A DNA stretch of 64,000 bases from Bradyrhizobium sp. SK17 (GCF_002831585.1 NZ_CP025113.1:806001-870000), one strand, 5' to 3'; counted from the stretch's first letter, positions 32,868 through 43,183 are shown. The notes: generated by a model not told the origin, from the letters alone. Numbers and translations are program-made.

Positions 32868-35800
32868 TCAGAGATGAAAGTCGGGGACGGTCTGATACGG
32901 CGTTCCGGGCGGCAGGCCGAGGAACAGATACTGCATGCCATATTGTCCGGCGAATGCCGATGCTGCCGCATCCATGATGACGTGACCGCCCAGATCAAGA
33001 TGCAGCTCCGGCCGCGTGATCGGTCCGAGCGTGTAGGCCGGCGCGATGGTCTCGTTGATGTGCAGCGCGTCGAACACGGCGGACACGGCCGACAGCGAGG
33101 CCGCATTGCCGGCCAGATCCACGACGTTGGCGCCATTCGAGGTGAAACCGGTCACGGCCAGCGCGGCGGCGCGATCCGTCGACGACACGATGTGATCGAA
33201 CACCAGTTTCGAGGGATCGCCGAGCAGCGCCGTCGCGGCGGCATCATAGATTGCGCTGCCGCCATCGTTCAACGTCAGGGTTGGCGTTCCGCCATTGACG
33301 TGAACCGCCTCGTTGAAACCGACGGTCAATTGCACCAGCGCGCCGGTCGCCGCCGCGCCACCGGACGGCGTCGCGGTGATGCCGGTGAGATGGGGCGCTG
33401 TCGTGTCGAGGGTGAAGGTCAGGCTCGAAGATGCGCTGACATTGCCGGCGGCATCGACCTCCTGCACCGTCACGGTATGCACGCCGTCGGTCGTGAACAC
33501 CGGCGCCACCGTGGAGAAGCTCGACGCACCATCTGCCTTGAAGCGCAGCGTATCGGCCGGGTCGGACCTCGTGTAGTCGATCAGCGCATTGCTGGTGATG
33601 TGATCGGCACCGGAGAAACCGGTGTCCTGGTGCAACGCCAGCCTTGGGGCCGATGGCGCCTTGGTATCACCGGAGAAATTGATGGTGCCGCTTGCCGCGC
33701 CGGCATTGCCGGCGACGTCGGCGTAGCTCGCACCAACGACGGACAGGTCGGCCGACAGATGGTCGGTGACGTCAGGCGTGAAGAATGCGGTGTAGATATC
33801 CTGGCCCAACCCGTTGAGGCCGACATGAACCAGGCCGCTCAGCGTGCCGCCATGGACGGCGACGTCGCCGAGCCCGAAGCCCGCGACGGCCTCCGAGAAG
33901 GTGAACGTCATGCGCGCCGTATCGCCCGCGCGCAGCAAAGTGTGATCGGCCATCACCGACACCGTCGGCGAATGCGTATCGCCGCCGATCGAAGCGGTAT
34001 TGCTCGCCGTGCCGGCATTGCCGGCATCGTCGGCATAGCTCGAGGCCGTGACCCGGATCGAGCCCGCCAGCACGTCGTTGATATCTGGCGTGAAGGTCGC
34101 GGTGTAGACATCCTGGCCCGACACGTTGAGCCCGACATGGACCAGATTGCTCAGCGCACCGCCGGCGACGACGGTGTCGGTGAGCGCAAAGCCCGTGACG
34201 TGCTCCGAGAAGGTGAAGGTGACGACCGACGTCTGGCCGGCCAGCACCGAGCTCGGGGTCGCCGCGACCGACACCGTCGGCGCCTTGGTATCGCCGGTGA
34301 AATTGATGGTACCGCTCGCCGCGCCCGCGTTGCCCGCGACGTCGGTATAGCTCGACGCCCTGACCTGCACCGACCCGACCTCGGCGTTGCTCTCATCTGG
34401 CGTGAAGGTCGCCGTGTAGATGTCCTGGCCCGACGCATTGACGCCGACATGAACCAGATGTCCCAACGTCCCGCCATGCACGGTGACGTCACTGAGCGCG
34501 AAGCTCGCGAGCTGTTCGGAGAAGGTGAACGTCACCAGCGCGGTCTGGCCCGCCAGCAGCGCGTTGCGGTCCGCCGCGATCGACACCGTCGGCGCCAGCG
34601 TATCGCCACCGATCGTGGCTGTGTTGCTCGCGGCGCCGGCATTCCCCGCCGTGTCGCTGTAACTGGACGCATTGACCTTCACCGAGCCCGCCTCGGTGTC
34701 GCTGACGTCAGGCGTGAAGGTCGCGGTGTAGATGTCGTGGCCGGAGCCGTTGAGCCCGACATGCACGAGATTGCTCAGCACGCCGCCATGCACGGTGGTG
34801 CCGGCGAGCGTGAAGCCCGAGACAGCCTCCGAGAAGGCGAAGGTCGCGACCGAGACGTCGCCGGCCAGCACCGTGTCCGGGTTGAGCGTGACCGACACCG
34901 TCGGCGCCAGCGTATCGCCGGTGAAGTTGACCGTGTTGCTGGCTCCGCCGGCATTGCCGGCCGTGTCGCTGTAACTGGATGCGTTGACCTTTATCGAGCC
35001 CGCCTCGGCGTTGGTCGCGTCCGGCGTGAAGGTCGCGGTGTAGATGTCCTGACCGGATCCGTTGACGCCGACATGGACGAGGCTGCCCAGCGCGCCGCCA
35101 TGGACGGTGACGTCATTGAGCGCGAAGCTGGCGACGGCCTCGGAGAAGGTGAAGGTCACCACCGCGGTCTGTCCGGCCAGCAGCGCGCTGTGATCGGCGG
35201 CCACCGACACGGTCGGCGCCTTGGTGTCGCCAGTGAAGCTGATGGTGTTGCTCGCCGCGCCGGAATTGCCGGCGACGTCGGTATAGCTCGACGCATTGAC
35301 CTGCACCGAGCCCGCCTCGGTGTTGGTCGCGTCGGGCGTGAAGGTCGCGGTGTAGACGTCGTGGCCGGAGCTATCGACGCCGACATGGCTGAGATTACCC
35401 AACGTGCCGCCTAGGACCGTGACATCGCCAAGCCCGAAGCCGGTGACGGCTTCGGAGAAGGTGAAGGTGACCACGGCGCTATCGCCGGCGGTCAGCGTGT
35501 TGTGATCGGCGGTGACCTGCACCGTCGGCGCCTTGGTGTCGCCGGTGAAACTCACCGTGCTGCTCGCCGCGCCGGCATTTCCCGCGCTGTCGGCATAGCT
35601 CGACGCATTGACCTGCACCGAGCCTGCCTCGGCGTTGGTCACGTCAGGCGTGAAGGTCGCGGTGTAGATGTCCTGGTGCGAGGCGTTGAGGCCGACATGG
35701 ACGAGGTTGCTCAACGTGCCGCCGCTCACCGTCGTATCCGACAGCGCGAAGCCCGTGACCGCCTCGGAGAAGGTGAAGGTGACGGTCGAGGTCTGCCCGG

Positions 35801-38800
35801 CCAGCAGCGCGGTTGCACTCGCCGTCACCGACACGGTCGGCGCCGCGGTGTCGACCACGAGATGCAGGTCCGTTGCCGCACGGCCCAGTCCAGCGTCCTG
35901 GCCGCCCGGATCCTTGATGGTGCCGGCATTGAGCGAAAGGCTCTGCACCTGAAGATCGGAGGTGTTGTCGCCGTCCTGCACGTTGTAGCTGAACACCAGC
36001 GTGTGCGAGCCGCTGCCGCTGAGATAGGTCGCAGCCTTGCCGTCGTTGAGCAGCAATTGCGGCGCGCCGGTCACGCTGACGGTGTTGCTGAAATTGACCG
36101 ATATGGTGACGACCTTGCCGGCGTTCAGGACCGTGACGTGACCGGTGGTATCAGCGGTGACCGAGATGATGGCTGCTTGCGCGCTGATCTCGAGATGCGG
36201 CGTGGCGGAGCCGTCGGAGGCGAGCATCAGCGAGCTCGCCGAGCCGCCGAGCCCGAAGGTCAGATTGAGCGACGCGAGGACCGTGCCGCCGCTGCTCTTC
36301 ACCAGCAGCACGCCGTTGGCATAGGACAGCGTCGCCGTCGCGTCGTAGGCGATGTTGGCAAAGTCGATGGTGTCGCCGCCGCCGAAGCCGGTGATCGACG
36401 TGCCGAACGCCGTGCCCGAGAACGCCGCGGCATCGAGCACCAGCTTGTCGACGGTGCCGTCGGTGAAAGCGATCGCGCCTGATCCCGCGGCGCCATTCGC
36501 TGCCAGTTCGAGGGTGGCACCCTTGATGACGGTGCCGCCTGAATAGGTGTTGTACGCTGAAAGCACCAGCCGGCCGCCGCCTGTCACCTCGACATCGCCA
36601 GGTGCGGCGCCGTCGGAGATGACGCCGCTCTGGGTCACGGTTTGACCGGCGGCGACATTGAAGGTCGGATCGCCGGCGACGGTGATGTTGTGGGTCTGCG
36701 TGAAGCTTCCGGTGAAGCTGATGCCGGTGCCATCGCCCAGCTTCAGGATGCTGGTGACCGCGCCGAGATTGACGTTGGCTGAAATCGAAATCACGGTGCC
36801 GGCGCCACTGACCGTGGTGTTGCCGGTGTAGCTGTTGGTGCCGCCGAGCACGACGGTGCCGCCACCGCTGATGGCGACGCTGCCGGTGCCGGCATTGGCG
36901 CCGGTGCCGCCATTGCCGCTCTGGTCGGCGATGTCGTTGGCGACGGTGAGCGTCTGGCCGCTGACTGGCGCGAAGCTGAGCGTGTTGTTGCCCTGGATGA
37001 AGATGCCGGAGCCCAAGCCCGAGCCGCTGGCCTGGCCACTGCCATCAGTGCCGCCGGCGACCGCATTGAAGCCCGAATCGTTGGAGAGCGAGCCGCCCTT
37101 GATGGTCAGCGAGCCGCCTTGCTGGACGAAGACGGTGCCGCCGGCGCCAAGGCCACCACCACCACCCGGCGCGCCGTTGCCATTGGTGCCGCCATTGCCG
37201 CCCCCGAAGCCGCCCATCGCGCCGATGCCGCCACCGCCGCCGAAGCCACCATTGCCGCCGTAGCCACCGCCACCGCCGTAGCCGCCATTGCCACCCGCGC
37301 CGCCGCCACCGCCGTAGCCGCCATTGCCGCCGTCAAGCGCGTTGCCGCCGCCGATGCCGCCGCCGGCCCCGTTCGCGCGGGTATTGATGCCGACATCGCC
37401 CCCGGCGCCGCCACCGCCGCCATTGGCACCGCCTGCCCCGCCTGATCGGTAGTTGTGGATGTACCCGCCCATATAGGGAAAGTCGTATCCATCGCTGCCT
37501 CTGCCGCCGCCGGCTGTGCCAGGCACAATGCCACCCGCACCGTTGGAACTGACAACGGAGTCGGAGCCTTGGGCGCCAAGACCGATGCCGCCGCCGCCGC
37601 TGCTTCCGCCGCGGCCGCCCATCCCGCCGCCGCCGCCCAGGCCGTAGAAGCTGGTGATACTTCCGGTGCCGCCGCTGCCGCCATTGCCTCCGATCGCGGC
37701 GCTGTTGTGGAAGATGACATTGTCGATCGTCGCGCTGCCGTTCGACGAGATGAACAGCGCGCCGCCGAGCCCGGCACCGCCACCGCCGCCACCGCGGACG
37801 ACACCGCCGCCCGCCGCCACCGTGTTCTGGATGGTCAGGTTTTCCAGATTGACGTTGCCTGCATAGACGAAGAAGCCACGCTGGGCGTTGAGGCCGTCGA
37901 TTGTGTAGGTACCGCCATGGCCATCGCTGCCGTTGATGGTGACGCTCGATCCGCTCAGCAGGTTGAAAGCGTACAACTCCGACGTCAGGCTGAAATTGGC
38001 CGTGATGTTGATCGTGTAATTGGCGTTCTGCGCGGCGTTCTGTCCGCCAGAGTCCATTTGCAGGATCGCCGCATTGAGATCGGCGACGCTGGCGACGTTG
38101 AACACCCGGGTCGAGATGATCTGCACGATCGTGCCGCCGGTCGCATCCTGCGTGAGCTGGAAGCGGGTGCCGCCGTCGAGCCCGTTCACAGTCAACGTAT
38201 CAGTCGTGGTGCCGTTGGAGATCGAGAGCGTGTTGCCGGACAGGCTGACCGTGTTGAGCGACGGGTTCAGGGTGTTGTATTGCAGCCCGGTGAGATCGAT
38301 CTTCTGACCGGGATTGAAATTCGAGATCGTGTTGGTGAACGCATTGCCGTTCAGCGCGGCATTGTCGATCTTCAGCGTGCCGGCAAGCCCCGTGCTGAAG
38401 GAGATGTTGCCGGTGCCGGCGGCGCCATAGGTCGTGAGCCAGGCTGTCCCCGAATAGATCGTGGTGCTGCCATAGGTGTTGGCATGGCTGAGCACGAAGG
38501 TGCCGCCGCCGTCGATGCCGAGATTGCCGCCGCCGCTGATCAGCGCGGTGTCAGTGACGGTCGCGCCGGTCCCGACCGCAACGGATGTGCTGCCGTTCAC
38601 GACGATCGCGTCGTCAAAGATTCCGCCGGTGGTCAACCCGAGATGGCCACCATTCAGGTTGAGCGTGCCGGTCAATCCGGCGAGCTGACCGAGCCCGAGT
38701 TGCAAGGTGCCGGCGCCAGATAGCGTGAACGTGCCGGAGCCGCTGATCGAGCCGGTGTCGGCGATCGTGCCGGACGAGATGTTGAAGGTACCGCCATTGG

Positions 38801-40373
38801 CGGTGACCTGAATGTCGTGGGTGAAGGTGTAGCCGCCGCTCGTGGTCAGCGTGCCGCCGTTGAGGATCAGCGCGCCCGCCGAGCCGCCGATGTTGTTATC
38901 GGCGGCGATCGCGAGCGTGTTGCCGCCGTCGATCTGGGTGCCGCCGACGTAGCTGTTGGCGCCGGTCAGTGTCAGCGTGCCGCCGCCGGAGACGACCAGC
39001 TTCCCGCTCGTGCCGGTGCCGCTGATACCCCTTTCATCCGCGATGGTGTCGGCGATCGTCAGCGTGGTGACGGTCTGCAATCCCTGGGTCGCCGTCGGCA
39101 CGGTGTGCGTCGGCGTGACGGTCATCGTGCCCTGGATGAAGATGCCGCCATAGGCGGAGCCATTGCCGGCGCCGTTGGCGCCGGTGCCGCCGATCTCGGT
39201 GCCATTCGTCAGGGTGCCGCCGATGACGGTCAGCTTGCCGCCCTGCTGGACGAAGATGTCGCCGCCGGCGCCAAGCCCGCCGCCGCCACCGCCCGCGAGC
39301 GAGCCATTGCCCGCGCCGAAGCCGCCGGTGCCGGGCGTGCCGTTCGAACCGCCGCCACCGCCGCCAAATCCGCCATTGCCGCCGGTATGCGCATATCCGC
39401 TGCCGTTGCCGGATCCGCCGCCGCCGCCGGCGAAGCCGCCATTGCCACCGGCGAAGATGCCGCCGCCGCCGCCGCCGCCGATACCACCCGTTCCGCCGAA
39501 GCCAGCACCGAGACCGTTGGCAGTCGAATTGCCGCCACCGATGCCGCCGCCACCACCGCCGACACCGCCACCGCCGCCTCCGCCATTCGCACCACCGGCG
39601 GCATGCGCGCCGTAGCCGATGCCGCCGTAATTGTCCCCGCCCTGCCCGCCGCCGGCCGCGCCGCCGATCGTCGCCGGCGTACCGCCCGCGTTGTTCGCGC
39701 CGGTCGAGGGATGCTGGGTGTTAGAGCCCGTCTCGGTGTACCCATTGCCGCCGGTCCCGTGGTAACCGTAATAGTCTTGGCCGCCGAAGCCGCCGCCACC
39801 GCCGCCGCCGCCATTGCCGGCTCCGCCATCGGCACCGATGCCGCCACCACCACCGCCGCCGCCGGCTGGATCGACCGCGCCGCCATCGCCGCCCTTGGCG
39901 GTGTTGTTGCCGAAATTGACATTGTTGAGCGTGACGTCGGCGTTCGCTCCGACGAACAGGCCGCCGCCGAGTCCCGCGCCGCCACCACCGCCGCCGGTGC
40001 CGCCATTGCCGCCGCTCGCAACCGCATTGATGATGGAGAGGTTCTTGAACGTCACCGTGCCGGAGGTGACGACGAAGCCCTGATAGCCGCGCGCGTCGAT
40101 GACGTCGCTGTAGTCCTGGCCACCGAGTTGATTGTTGTAGTCGGAGTTGCCGTCGAAGGTGAGTGTCGAGCCGTTCATCAGATTGATGGCCGGCAGATCG
40201 TCCAGCAATTGCAGCGTGCGCGCGCCGGACGACAGCGAGAAGTTGATCACGTAATCGGTGTTGGCCGCGGCGAGGCCACCGCCGACGCTGATCGCCGTGA
40301 TCGCGGCATAGAGCTGGGTGTAGTCGTGGACGGGATCGCTGGTCGTCAGCGTCAGAACAACGGGATTCGACAC
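32868..40373 (-). CDS. Giant repetitive surface protein with beta-helix, Gly-rich and Ig-like repeats
   Basis: This protein of about 2,501 residues has an ordered mosaic. Residues 118-378 and 848-1091 are two related Gly-rich, PGRS-like blocks, each preceded by a similar module (MNGSTLTFDG... ; LSGSSVTING...), so the N-terminal half looks internally duplicated. Between and after them are autotransporter-type beta-strand repeats (GGGTLTLTGANSYVGG; GGGTVVLGGTNSYTGN; GGGRLVLSAYNTYSGG). Residues 1508-2235 are seven 104-residue Ig-like repeats with TFTFSEAV and DIYTATFTPD motifs. A different Ig-like unit and a 100-residue end follow. There is no signal peptide and no terminal beta-barrel, so the export route is unknown. 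I chose the GTG at 40373 (GAGG five bases upstream) over a TTG at 40406. A cell-surface adhesin is the likely role. Confidence 0.83.
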   Translation of the reverse strand: MSNPVVLTLTTSDPVHDYTQLYAAITAISVGGGLAAANTDYVINFSLSSGARTLQLLDDLPAINLMNGSTLTFDGNSDYNNQLGGQDYSDVIDARGYQGFVVTSGTVTFKNLSIINAVASGGNGGTGGGGGGAGLGGGLFVGANADVTLNNVNFGNNTAKGGDGGAVDPAGGGGGGGGIGADGGAGNGGGGGGGGFGGQDYYGYHGTGGNGYTETGSNTQHPSTGANNAGGTPATIGGAAGGGQGGDNYGGIGYGAHAAGGANGGGGGGGVGGGGGGIGGGNSTANGLGAGFGGTGGIGGGGGGGIFAGGNGGFAGGGGGSGNGSGYAHTGGNGGFGGGGGGSNGTPGTGGFGAGNGSLAGGGGGGLGAGGDIFVQQGGKLTVIGGTLTNGTEIGGTGANGAGNGSAYGGIFIQGTMTVTPTHTVPTATQGLQTVTTLTIADTIADERGISGTGTSGKLVVSGGGTLTLTGANSYVGGTQIDGGNTLAIAADNNIGGSAGALILNGGTLTTSGGYTFTHDIQVTANGGTFNISSGTIADTGSISGSGTFTLSGAGTLQLGLGQLAGLTGTLNLNGGHLGLTTGGIFDDAIVVNGSTSVAVGTGATVTDTALISGGGNLGIDGGGTFVLSHANTYGSTTIYSGTAWLTTYGAAGTGNISFSTGLAGTLKIDNAALNGNAFTNTISNFNPGQKIDLTGLQYNTLNPSLNTVSLSGNTLSISNGTTTDTLTVNGLDGGTRFQLTQDATGGTIVQIISTRVFNVASVADLNAAILQMDSGGQNAAQNANYTINITANFSLTSELYAFNLLSGSSVTINGSDGHGGTYTIDGLNAQRGFFVYAGNVNLENLTIQNTVAAGGGVVRGGGGGGAGLGGALFISSNGSATIDNVIFHNSAAIGGNGGSGGTGSITSFYGLGGGGGMGGRGGSSGGGGIGLGAQGSDSVVSSNGAGGIVPGTAGGGRGSDGYDFPYMGGYIHNYRSGGAGGANGGGGGAGGDVGINTRANGAGGGIGGGNALDGGNGGYGGGGGAGGNGGYGGGGGYGGNGGFGGGGGIGAMGGFGGGNGGTNGNGAPGGGGGLGAGGTVFVQQGGSLTIKGGSLSNDSGFNAVAGGTDGSGQASGSGLGSGIFIQGNNTLSFAPVSGQTLTVANDIADQSGNGGTGANAGTGSVAISGGGTVVLGGTNSYTGNTTVSGAGTVISISANVNLGAVTSILKLGDGTGISFTGSFTQTHNITVAGDPTFNVAAGQTVTQSGVISDGAAPGDVEVTGGGRLVLSAYNTYSGGTVIKGATLELAANGAAGSGAIAFTDGTVDKLVLDAAAFSGTAFGTSITGFGGGDTIDFANIAYDATATLSYANGVLLVKSSGGTVLASLNLTFGLGGSASSLMLASDGSATPHLEISAQAAIISVTADTTGHVTVLNAGKVVTISVNFSNTVSVTGAPQLLLNDGKAATYLSGSGSHTLVFSYNVQDGDNTSDLQVQSLSLNAGTIKDPGGQDAGLGRAATDLHLVVDTAAPTVSVTASATALLAGQTSTVTFTFSEAVTGFALSDTTVSGGTLSNLVHVGLNASHQDIYTATFTPDVTNAEAGSVQVNASSYADSAGNAGAASSTVSFTGDTKAPTVQVTADHNTLTAGDSAVVTFTFSEAVTGFGLGDVTVLGGTLGNLSHVGVDSSGHDVYTATFTPDATNTEAGSVQVNASSYTDVAGNSGAASNTISFTGDTKAPTVSVAADHSALLAGQTAVVTFTFSEAVASFALNDVTVHGGALGSLVHVGVNGSGQDIYTATFTPDATNAEAGSIKVNASSYSDTAGNAGGASNTVNFTGDTLAPTVSVTLNPDTVLAGDVSVATFAFSEAVSGFTLAGTTVHGGVLSNLVHVGLNGSGHDIYTATFTPDVSDTEAGSVKVNASSYSDTAGNAGAASNTATIGGDTLAPTVSIAADRNALLAGQTALVTFTFSEQLASFALSDVTVHGGTLGHLVHVGVNASGQDIYTATFTPDESNAEVGSVQVRASSYTDVAGNAGAASGTINFTGDTKAPTVSVAATPSSVLAGQTSVVTFTFSEHVTGFALTDTVVAGGALSNLVHVGLNVSGQDVYTATFTPDINDVLAGSIRVTASSYADDAGNAGTASNTASIGGDTHSPTVSVMADHTLLRAGDTARMTFTFSEAVAGFGLGDVAVHGGTLSGLVHVGLNGLGQDIYTAFFTPDVTDHLSADLSVVGASYADVAGNAGAASGTINFSGDTKAPSAPRLALHQDTGFSGADHITSNALIDYTRSDPADTLRFKADGASSFSTVAPVFTTDGVHTVTVQEVDAAGNVSASSSLTFTLDTTAPHLTGITATPSGGAAATGALVQLTVGFNEAVHVNGGTPTLTLNDGGSAIYDAAATALLGDPSKLVFDHIVSSTDRAAALAVTGFTSNGANVVDLAGNAASLSAVSAVFDALHINETIAPAYTLGPITRPELHLDLGGHVIMDAAASAFAGQYGMQYLFLGLPPGTPYQTVPDFHL
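33669..35852 (-). repeat. Seven tandem 312-bp Ig-like repeat units
   Basis: Each unit starts with DT[KL]APTVSV and has exactly 104 codons; starts fall at 35852, 35540, 35228, 34916, 34604, 34292 and 33980, and the eighth DTKAPS at 33668 opens a different domain. The exact spacing with diverged bases shows old duplication with length conservation, or gene conversion among units. Confidence 0.92.
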
Positions 40374-40800
40374 AAGGACCTCGGAAATATGTGCGAGCAA
40401 CCGCAACGGGCCGCTGTTTCCAAAAATTTCCGACAGTTAGCTTGCGCCGCAAGTCATTGGCAATAATAACAAATTCTCATTCCGTGCACGGAGTTGCAAT
40501 GGTCAATGGGTAAGGTTGACGGGCGCGACGACGCGCTACTCCGGCGTAAACGACAATCTTCGGCACGATACCGGGCACACGAGAACACGCTCGTCGCGCG
40601 GCCAACATGCGGCGGCGTGAAACACGCGCTACGATCATGCGTACGATGAGAAGCGCCGCAGGAAAATGATCGGCGGCAGAACCAGGGATGGTCGGCGTGG
40701 TCTCGCTTCGCTTGTGGCCCCGGGACGCGCTTTCCGCCAGACTGTCCTTGGTGACGACAACGCTTGCAACGGAGCGCGCCGGAGTGACGACGAGTGCAGC
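40374..40800. other. Long intergenic region between divergent genes, no gene seen
   Basis: These 427 bases separate the surface-protein gene from the nuclease-like gene. The part at 40440-40490 is clearly AT-richer (CAATAATAACAAATTCTCAT) and is the best place for promoters. Apart from short frames without ribosome sites, I see no gene, tRNA or stable hairpin. Confidence 0.6.
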
Positions 40801-41595
40801 ATGACGTCTCGCCGCGATAGAGCATGGCGTCGCCGGCCGGCGGCTCTGACGATGGCTGCCTGCGCGCTCGCGATCGTCGCATGCATCGGACCTGCCGAGG
40901 CGGCAGGATGCAATTTCGAGGTGCAGGGCGAGGGCCGCGTCGCCGCCATCGTCGATGCGCGCAGCTTTCGGCTGGACGACGGCCGCGAGGTCAAGCTTGC
41001 CGGCATCGAGATTGCCGACCGGGCCAGGGCCGCAGCCGCGCTGTCGGCGCTGCTGCTCGGTCGCGACGTGACGCTGCGCGGCCAGGACGACACGCCGGAC
41101 CGCTATGGACGGCAGCCGGCCTATGCCTTCCTCGCGGCCAGCGACTTGCCGGTGCAGGGGGAGTTGCTGCGCCATGGCCTCGCGCTGGCATCATCTGATA
41201 TCGCCGACAAGGACTGCGCCACCGCCCTGATGGCCGCGGAGGCCGAGGCGCGGGCCGCCCGATCGGGAACCTGGGGCGAGGCCAGCGTCATAAAAAACGC
41301 CGAAAGTCCCGGCGATATTTTGGCCGGGATCGGGCGCTTTACAGTGGTCGAGGGCAGGGTTTTGTCCGTGCGCCAGGCGGGGGCGACGACCTACCTGAAT
41401 TTCGGCCGAAACTGGACACAGGACTTTGCTGTGACTATTTCAAAGCGCATAGTCCCTGCGTTCGAGGCCGCCGGGCTTGCGCCCAAGTCTCTGGAAAATC
41501 GCAGGATTCGTGTGCGAGGCTGGGTTGAGGCACGACGTGGGCCGCGAATCGAACTGCTCCGGGTGGGACAGCTTGAGCTACTCGGCGGGAACTAG
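40801..41595 (+). CDS. Thermonuclease (SNase-like) fold secreted protein
   Basis: This 264-residue protein has an N-terminal basic stretch and a signal-like helix (LTMAACALAIVACIGPAEAA) followed by an SNase OB-fold: GEGRVAAIVDARSFRLDDGR, VKLAGIEIADRARAAAAL and DRYGRQPAYAFLAASDLPVQ with GELLRHGLALAS. The arginine and acidic residues needed for nuclease activity are only partly present, since the usual DTPE-type loop reads AGIEIAD, so it may bind rather than cut. A second beta domain follows (FTVVEGRVLSVRQAGATTYL). I placed the start at the ATG at 40801; an upstream in-frame extension lacks coding character. Confidence 0.75.
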   Translation: MTSRRDRAWRRRPAALTMAACALAIVACIGPAEAAGCNFEVQGEGRVAAIVDARSFRLDDGREVKLAGIEIADRARAAAALSALLLGRDVTLRGQDDTPDRYGRQPAYAFLAASDLPVQGELLRHGLALASSDIADKDCATALMAAEAEARAARSGTWGEASVIKNAESPGDILAGIGRFTVVEGRVLSVRQAGATTYLNFGRNWTQDFAVTISKRIVPAFEAAGLAPKSLENRRIRVRGWVEARRGPRIELLRVGQLELLGGN

Positions 41596-41642
41596 GCCGC
41601 ACAAGCCATGCCGCTGACCGGTTGCGGGACAATGTGTGAGTT

Positions 41643-43145
41643 TTGGACGTGATTGAACGCGCAGGACGGCGTGAACAAGGGACTGGCCGCCGCCTTTCGG
41701 CTGCGCCGGCGCTCGTTTGCGCGGCCCTGACGCTGTCGGCCTGCGGCAATGTCGGCCGGTTCGAGCAGGTCACCCCGACCGCAGCGGCGGCGCCGCCGGT
41801 GAAACCGAACCGCGTGGTGCAGCAGACGCCCTCGAGCGAGCGCGAGCACGAACGCATCCTGTCGTCCTATGGCGGGGCCTATGACGATCCCAGGCTCGAG
41901 GCCCTGATCAACAAGACCGTCGAGCGGCTGGTCGCCGCGTCCGAACGGCCCGACCAGGCCTACAAGGTGACGATCCTCAATTCCGGCGCGGTCAACGCCT
42001 TCGCGCTGCCGACCGGCCAGCTCTATGTGACGCGCGGCCTGATCGCGCTGGCCAGCGACACCTCCGAGCTCTCCTCGGTGCTGAGCCACGAGATGGCGCA
42101 TGTGCTGGCCAAGCACGCCGCAATGCGCGAGGACCAGGCGCGCCAGGCCGCGGTGGTGACGCGGGTCGTCACCGACATGAGCAGCGACCCCGATCTCACG
42201 GCGCTGGCGCTGGCCAAGACCAAGCTGACGATGGCGAGCTTCTCGCGGCAGCAGGAGTTCGAGGCCGACGGCATCGGCGTCGGGATCGCCGCGCGCGCGC
42301 ATTTCGATCCCTATGGCGCGGCGCGCTTCCTGACCGCAATGGAGCGCAACGCTGCGCTGAAGGTCGGCAAGACCGCGCTCGATCCGCGCGCGCAAGATTT
42401 CACCTCGTCGCATCCGGCGACGCCGGAGCGCATCTCCAATGCGCAGACCACCGCGCGGCAATACTCGTCGCCCGAGAACGACGAGCGCGACCGCGAGACC
42501 TATCTCGCCGCGATCGACAACATCGTCTATGGCGAGGATCCCAGCGAAGGCTTCGTGCGCGGCCGCCGATTCCTGCATCCGAAGCTCGGCTTCACCTTCA
42601 CCGCGCCCGAGAATTTCACGCTCGACAACACCGCACAGGCGGTGATCGGCGTGCGCGAAGGCGGCAGCCAGGCGATGCGCTTCGACGTGGTACGGGTGCC
42701 GGCCGAGCAGACGCTCGGCGATTATCTGAATTCCGGCTGGATGGAAGGCGTCGAGAAATCCTCGACCGAGGACCTCAACATCAATGGTTTTCCGGCAGCT
42801 TCGGCCACCGCGCATGGCGACCAGTGGCAGTTCAAGGTCTACGCGCTGCGCTTCGGCAGCGACGTCTACCGCTTCATCTTCGCCGCCAAGCAGAAATCCA
42901 CCGAGAGCGAGCGCAATGCGCGCGAGACCGTCAATTCATTCCGTCGTCTGACGCTCGATGAGATCCAGGCCGCGCGCCCGCTGCGCATCAAGGTCATCAA
43001 CGTGCAGCCCGGCGACACCGTGGAATCGCTGTCGCACCGCATGGCCGGCGTCGATCATCCGGCCGAGCGCTTCCGCGTGCTCAACGGCCTCGACGCCCAC
43101 GCCCAGGTGAAGCCGCGCGACCGCGTCAAGATCGTGGTGGATTGA
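41643..43145 (+). CDS. M48-family metalloprotease lipoprotein with C-terminal LysM-like region
   Basis: This protein of about 500 residues has a lipobox LTLSACG near residue 33, so it should be lipid-anchored in the periplasm. The protease domain shows SSVLSHEMAHVLAKHAA (HEMAH zinc motif), FSRQQEFEADGIGVGIA (the third zinc ligand) and SSHPATPERISNAQ, as in BepA/LoiP-type enzymes that check outer-membrane protein assembly. A separate beta-rich domain follows (GFTFTAPENFTLDNTAQAVI), and the end VQPGDTVESLSHRM with VKPRDRVKIV looks LysM-like, suggesting peptidoglycan contact. The start is uncertain: TTG at 41643 or GTG at 41649; neither has a strong ribosome site. Confidence 0.85.
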   Translation: MDVIERAGRREQGTGRRLSAAPALVCAALTLSACGNVGRFEQVTPTAAAAPPVKPNRVVQQTPSSEREHERILSSYGGAYDDPRLEALINKTVERLVAASERPDQAYKVTILNSGAVNAFALPTGQLYVTRGLIALASDTSELSSVLSHEMAHVLAKHAAMREDQARQAAVVTRVVTDMSSDPDLTALALAKTKLTMASFSRQQEFEADGIGVGIAARAHFDPYGAARFLTAMERNAALKVGKTALDPRAQDFTSSHPATPERISNAQTTARQYSSPENDERDRETYLAAIDNIVYGEDPSEGFVRGRRFLHPKLGFTFTAPENFTLDNTAQAVIGVREGGSQAMRFDVVRVPAEQTLGDYLNSGWMEGVEKSSTEDLNINGFPAASATAHGDQWQFKVYALRFGSDVYRFIFAAKQKSTESERNARETVNSFRRLTLDEIQAARPLRIKVINVQPGDTVESLSHRMAGVDHPAERFRVLNGLDAHAQVKPRDRVKIVVD

Positions 43146-43183
43146 GCCTGCGAAGCGTCGCGCTCGCACCTCACCACCGCTGT

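Noticed and set aside
33669..35852. Regular 312-base repeats as a CRISPR-like or satellite array
   Set aside because: They are in-frame coding repeats with Ig-like motifs; no short repeat-spacer pattern exists.
36900..40050. Gly-rich blocks as a mycobacterial PE_PGRS homolog
   Set aside because: The PE domain is missing and beta-strand repeats surround the blocks; similarity is compositional.
32874..40466. Several very long plus-strand open frames (up to about 850 codons) opposite the giant surface protein
   Set aside because: They mirror a Gly/Ala-rich, GC-rich repetitive gene, lack ribosome sites and family motifs, and repeat with its 312-base period.
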